Shown here: piece after piece, positions 14,903 through 17,436 of the stretch
Position numbering within the stretch: position 1 is the stretch's first letter
Layout: each line of letters begins with the position of its first letter
Source of the DNA: Anaerolineales bacterium
GTDB lineage: Bacteria > Chloroflexota > Anaerolineae > 4572-78 > NAK82
DNA length: 17,436 nt
NCBI GenBank assembly: GCA_024643945.1
Contig: JAHELX010000054.1
Coordinates: 1-17,436 of the forward strand
Direction of reading: 5' to 3'
The notes under the pieces: model-generated
The model's input: the letters and a program-made list of their open reading frames with translations, nothing else
What the model was told of the DNA's origin: nothing
Database searches by the model: none
Translations under genes and position numbers: made by a program

Positions 14903-15643
14903 ATGGATAAGAAAGAACCTATCATTGTCCTCGAAGACGTTCATAAGCACTTCGGCCACGTTCACGCTCTGCGGGGTGTGAGTCTGCAAATATATCCGGC
15001 CGAAGTGGTGGTCGTCATCGGCCCCAGCGGGTCGGGCAAGTCCACCATGCTGTTCTGCATCAATCACCTGCATACCATTGACAGCGGGCGCATTGTTGTG
15101 GACGGCATACCCCTGGATCGAGCCAAGAACATCAACAAAGTGCGGGCTGAAGTGGGGATGGTCTTTCAACTATTCAATCTTTTCCCTCACCTGACCGCGC
15201 TGGAGAACATCATTCTGGCACAGCGGGTGGTCCGCCGGCGATCTTCAGAGCAGGCTGAGATCAAAGCCCGGGAGCTTCTGGTCAAGGTAGGCATCCCGGA
15301 AAAGGCCGATAGCTATCCCAGCCAACTTTCCGGCGGCCAGCAGCAGCGGGTGGCTATCGCCCGAGCCCTGGCGATGGACCCCAAGATCATGTTGTTCGAT
15401 GAGCCGACCTCAGCCCTCGACCCGGAGATGATCAAAGAAGTACTGGACGTGATGCTCGACCTGGCCAAGGAAGGTATGACGATGGTGGTCGTCTCGCACG
15501 AAATGGGCTTTGCCAAGGCGGCCGCCGACCGGATGATCTTTATGGACGAGGGGCTGATCGTGGAAGAGGCGACACCCGAAGGGCTGTATGAGAATCCCCA
15601 GCACGATCGGACCAAGCTTTTCTTGAGCAAGATTTTGCACTAG
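14903..15643 (+). CDS. glnQ: Polar amino acid ABC transporter ATPase (GlnQ/HisP type)
   Basis: This is the cytoplasmic ATPase partner of the PAAT permease at 13365. The 246-residue product has Walker [10 protein letters not shown] (40-48), Q-loop [12 protein letters not shown] (Gln 89), signature LSGGQQQR (142-149), Walker [13 protein letters not shown] (Asp 166) and the H-loop His 199 in SHEMGFA, all typical of the GlnQ family. The ATG at 14903 has AAGGAG seven nt upstream. A start at 14771 would translate the 36-bp tandem repeats and is rejected. The TAG stop is the first three bases of a MITE-like repeat (15641). It is the only ATPase gene downstream of oppBC in the window, so it could also serve those permeases; this is speculation. 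The symbol marks the family, not the proven substrate. Confidence 0.93.
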   Translation: MDKKEPIIVLEDVHKHFGHVHALRGVSLQIYPAEVVVVIGPSGSGKSTMLFCINHLHTIDSGRIVVDGIPLDRAKNINKVRAEVGMVFQLFNLFPHLTALENIILAQRVVRRRSSEQAEIKARELLVKVGIPEKADSYPSQLSGGQQQRVAIARALAMDPKIMLFDEPTSALDPEMIKEVLDVMLDLAKEGMTMVVVSHEMGFAKAAADRMIFMDEGLIVEEATPEGLYENPQHDRTKLFLSKILH

Positions 15644-15730
15644 TACCCCATCACAGAGATTATGATATACCAAGGCCACGCCCATGGCGGCTGAATCGGG
15701 CTTATCAAGATCACTTTGATGGGGCACTAG
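15641..15730 (+). repeat. MITE-like element, copy 1 (~90 bp)
   Basis: Imperfect terminal inverted repeats TAGTACCCCATCA (15641-15653) and TGATGGGGCACTA (15717-15729) differ at one position when paired. The element is related along its length to the inverted copy at 16081-16171; both share, for example, ATTATGATAT, CGCCCATG and ATCACTTTGATGGGGCA. No transposase is encoded. Confidence 0.75.
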
Positions 15731-15752
15731 TACCCGTCACAGGGATTGTGAT
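15728..15752 (+). repeat. Third, partial copy of the MITE-like terminus
   Basis: TAGTACCCGTCACAGGGATT and following GTGATA repeat the left end of copy 1. The 12-mer GCACTAGTACCC occurs at both 15637-15648 and 15724-15735. The similarity fades after about 15752, so this looks like a truncated second element joined to the end of copy 1. Confidence 0.6.
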
Positions 15753-15777
15753 ATCGTGTCTCGTGTATATAGACGAC

Positions 15778-15824
15778 AACCCCGGTTCCCCTACGCTGGT
15801 AGTCAAGATAGGGGAACCGGGGTT
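15778..15824. terminator. 16-bp perfect hairpin, probable bidirectional terminator
   Basis: AACCCCGGTTCCCCTA (15778-15793) pairs perfectly with TAGGGGAACCGGGGTT (15809-15824) around a 15-nt loop. It lies between the convergent glnQ and 69-codon genes. There is no clean T-tract on either strand, so termination strength is uncertain. Confidence 0.6.
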
Positions 15825-15853
15825 CTGTATCCAGGCATTGGAGCACAGCACGC

Positions 15854-16063
15854 TCAAGCTGCCCCGATCAGTTTGACCTGGTAGCCTGCCTTTTCGAGGA
15901 TTTCTTTCAATTCTTCCACGTCCCCACGACCAGCCCAACGGTTACTGCGCCGGTCCCACCAGATGCGATCTTTGAGCACCTCACGCAACTTGTCTCGTTC
16001 GCTCACCGGAAAGACCATGGTGCGGTCTCGACGGTTGATGGTTACAATGATCTGCTCGCTCAT
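15854..16063 (-). CDS. Small hypothetical protein, 69 residues
   Basis: I do not recognise this gene. It starts at the ATG at 16063 with GAGGG seven nt upstream and encodes an acidic/basic soluble protein with no signal or membrane segment. Visible features are a Lys/Arg-rich segment with two adjacent Trp (DRIWWDRRSNRWAGRGD, about 32-48) and a C-terminal helix-strand pattern (VEELKEILEKAGYQVKLIG). The pattern of a Trp-Asp core, then W, then a leucine-rich helix ending in AGY loosely recalls small modules appended to helicases or primases; this is only a resemblance. The gene lies between inverted MITE-like copies, with copy 2 immediately upstream of its ribosome binding site. An in-frame upstream start at 16264 would read through the repeat and into the neighbouring gene and is rejected. 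Confidence 0.65.
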   Translation of the reverse strand: MSEQIIVTINRRDRTMVFPVSERDKLREVLKDRIWWDRRSNRWAGRGDVEELKEILEKAGYQVKLIGAA

Positions 16064-16080
16064 AATAGTTCCCTCGGTTG

Positions 16081-16171
16081 CTAATGCCCCATCAAAGTGA
16101 TTTTGACAAGTTAGATTCGGCCTCATGGGCGTAATCTGTATCATATCATAATCCCTGTGATGGGGTACTAA
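16081..16171 (-). repeat. MITE-like element, copy 2 (inverted relative to copy 1)
   Basis: Termini TAATGCCCCATCA (16082-16094) and TGATGGGGTACTA (16158-16170) form imperfect inverted repeats. Read on the minus strand, the whole 90-bp unit aligns with copy 1 at 15641. It occupies almost the entire gap between the DUF2877 gene and the 69-codon gene, and may supply promoter or terminator signals to the latter. Confidence 0.75.
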
Positions 16172-16178
16172 TTGGTTT

Positions 16179-17057
16179 TTAATATGTAATGTATGAATGA
16201 GCCAACAGGTGTCGCCCGGCCAGGATAAAGCCATCCAGGGCGTCGGCGCCCGAAGAGGCACCAAAGCTTTCTACGGCCATCGCCGCTGTTTCCACCTGAG
16301 CAGGGTCACCAGCCGCCAGTGCTCCCAGCAACCTATGCCAGGGGGCGATAAACTCGCCACGCCCGGCCGCACGCAAAAATGCGGCGCTCAGCGCCGAGGT
16401 ACGGGGGGCGGCCGTTTCAGCAATGGCGAGGGCGGCGGACTTGTCTCCCAACAGCCAGATGGCAGCCATCACGCCGACCAGGAAGTCGTCGCCGGCAGGA
16501 GTGCCGCCCGGCCCCAGGCCAGCCAGCAACCTGGCTCCCTCCACTAAGGCATCACGCTTTCCTTCACCCAGCCCTGCGACGATGAGGCGACTATAGGCCT
16601 CTTTGCCCCGCGCCAGACGGGCCATAAAAGTTGGCTTGCCCTCTGCATGCTGGTCGGCGCCAGTAACGTGAGCCAACCCACCCCAGATGGCCGTTGGCGT
16701 CCACTCGTCAAAAGCCAGGAAATTGGCTGCGATGCGCTCCCTGGGCGTTCGCAGCCAAGGCCAATCCGGGCTGGGCTCCCAGGTGGATGCGCCGTCCAGC
16801 CTCACCATCAGCTCTCCAACGACGAGCCGATTCTCATCGGCGCGGGCCGGGTCGCCAACTGCTATGCCGTTGAAACTGGTATTAACCGTAATACTGAACG
16901 GTCCATCCCCCACCGCCGGCGACAGCAACGTGATCACATTCCTTTCATCATCCACCAGATTGCAGGCCACCCGATGGACGCTGAGCACCCGGCCGGCGAA
17001 TCCCCGGTCGTGCAATCTCTGTTTGACAGGTCGGCTGACGGAAGCTGCCTGCAGCAT
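16179..17057 (-). CDS. DUF2877 (AllH/YlbF-like) protein
   Basis: The 292-residue product is a member of the DUF2877 family, recognised by GLGPGGTPAGDDFLVG (residues 180-195; usually GLGPGLTPxGDDFLxG) and the C-terminal SSGADALDGFILA segment. A family member in E. coli, AllH (YlbF), is linked to oxamate carbamoyltransfer in allantoin degradation, but many members occur elsewhere, and this function cannot be transferred safely. The ATG at 17057 follows CGGAG at about 9 nt. The gene starts 26 nt after the CoA-transferase stop on the same strand, so the two are probably cotranscribed. It is convergent to the transporter genes. Confidence 0.8.
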   Translation of the reverse strand: MLQAASVSRPVKQRLHDRGFAGRVLSVHRVACNLVDDERNVITLLSPAVGDGPFSITVNTSFNGIAVGDPARADENRLVVGELMVRLDGASTWEPSPDWPWLRTPRERIAANFLAFDEWTPTAIWGGLAHVTGADQHAEGKPTFMARLARGKEAYSRLIVAGLGEGKRDALVEGARLLAGLGPGGTPAGDDFLVGVMAAIWLLGDKSAALAIAETAAPRTSALSAAFLRAAGRGEFIAPWHRLLGALAAGDPAQVETAAMAVESFGASSGADALDGFILAGRHLLAHSYITY

Positions 17058-17083
17058 CTATGTCGCTCCGAAACTACATTTTA

Positions 17084-17436
17084 CTAAATGATGCCTTGTG
17101 CCTCGAATTGGCTGACCTCCCCCGGTGTGAATCCCAACTCACCCAAAATCGCCGCGTTGTGCTCGCCCAGGGTAGGAGGTGGCAGGTGATAACTGACGGG
17201 CGTGCCAGAGAAATGGATCGGGTTACCCAACGATTTTACCCATCCCGCCAGCGGATGCTCCAGTTCTACGACGAAACCACGCTCAAGGATCTGGGCGTGC
17301 GTCAGCGTCTCAGGTACGGAGTTGATCGGCCCGCTGGGAATCTGAGCCTCACGGAAGGCCTCCAACCAATAATCAGCCTCTCTCTGGCCCAGAATAGCTT
17401 GCACCATGTTGATCAATTCCTCGCGATTCGCCAGCC
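17084..17436 (-). CDS. Family III (CaiB/BaiF) CoA-transferase, C-terminal fragment
   Basis: An open frame enters at the right edge and ends at TAG 17084-17086, giving the last 117 or so residues; the start lies outside the window. The pattern EAFREAQIPSGPINSV, then THAQILERGFVVELEHPLAG, then SLGNPIHFSGTPV, then PPPTLGEHNAAILGELGF, is the typical C-terminal region of CaiB/BaiF (formyl-CoA transferase-like) enzymes, which move CoA between carboxylic acids. The catalytic Asp region is not in the window, so the substrate cannot be judged. An internal TTG at 17416 is not the start, since the conserved pattern continues upstream (LANREEL). Probably in one operon with the DUF2877 gene. Confidence 0.88.
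   Translation of the reverse strand, partial: LANREELINMVQAILGQREADYWLEAFREAQIPSGPINSVPETLTHAQILERGFVVELEHPLAGWVKSLGNPIHFSGTPVSYHLPPPTLGEHNAAILGELGFTPGEVSQFEAQGII

Noticed and set aside
16064..16264. An N-terminal extension of the 69-codon gene
   Set aside because: It would run through the MITE-like repeat and overlap the DUF2877 gene; the internal ATG 16063 has a ribosome binding site.
1..17436. tRNA, rRNA or prophage genes
   Set aside because: No cloverleaf, rRNA motif, integrase or phage structural gene was seen on either strand.

Overview
The window looks like chromosomal DNA from a member of the Chloroflexota, probably Anaerolineae-like and probably uncultured. This is an inference. 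It rests on G+C-rich coding sequence, lipoproteins with an AAQC lipobox followed by Pro/Ala/Thr/Glu-rich linkers, and many short degenerate repeats that sit both between genes and inside one gene (mutL).

Layout. (1) 1-1348, minus strand: mutL, cut off at the left edge, with two repeat-derived in-frame insertions. (2) 1563-7207, plus strand: a branched-chain amino acid type (LIV/HAAT) system. A lipoprotein solute-binding protein (SBP) has its own promoter; livH-livM-livG-livF follow from a second strong promoter with a 120-nt leader. (3) 7208-7631: a gene-free regulatory stretch with a palindromic repeat, a strong extended -10 promoter and a long leader containing a possible 12-codon upstream reading frame. 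(4) 7632-11180: the centrepiece, a single uninterrupted 1182-residue lipoprotein joining three different SBP families head to tail: LivJ-type (about 72-425), HisJ/GlnH-type (about 436-656) and DppA/OppA-type (about 670-1182). (5) After a terminator-like hairpin, 11272-15643: oppB-like and oppC-like permeases, a polar amino acid (PAAT) permease and a GlnQ-like ATPase. (6) 15641-16171: MITE-like ~90-bp repeats in inverted orientation around a minus-strand 69-codon gene and a strong hairpin. (7) 16179-17436, minus strand: a DUF2877/AllH-like gene and the C-terminal part of a family III (CaiB/BaiF) CoA-transferase, running convergent to the transporter cluster.

How the genes may work together. 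Each of the three domains of the fused SBP has a matching membrane-permease family in the same cluster: LivHM upstream, OppBC and the PAAT permease downstream. ATPases are present for the LIV system (LivG, LivF) and the PAAT system (GlnQ-like), but no OppD/OppF pair is visible. The OppB-like and PAAT permeases also carry unusual extracytoplasmic additions: a duplicated CX8C module and an Ig-like segment. The simplest reading is a multi-substrate nitrogen/peptide uptake locus in which one lipid-anchored tri-domain receptor serves three importers. Family assignments are well supported by motifs; the functional linkage is inference.
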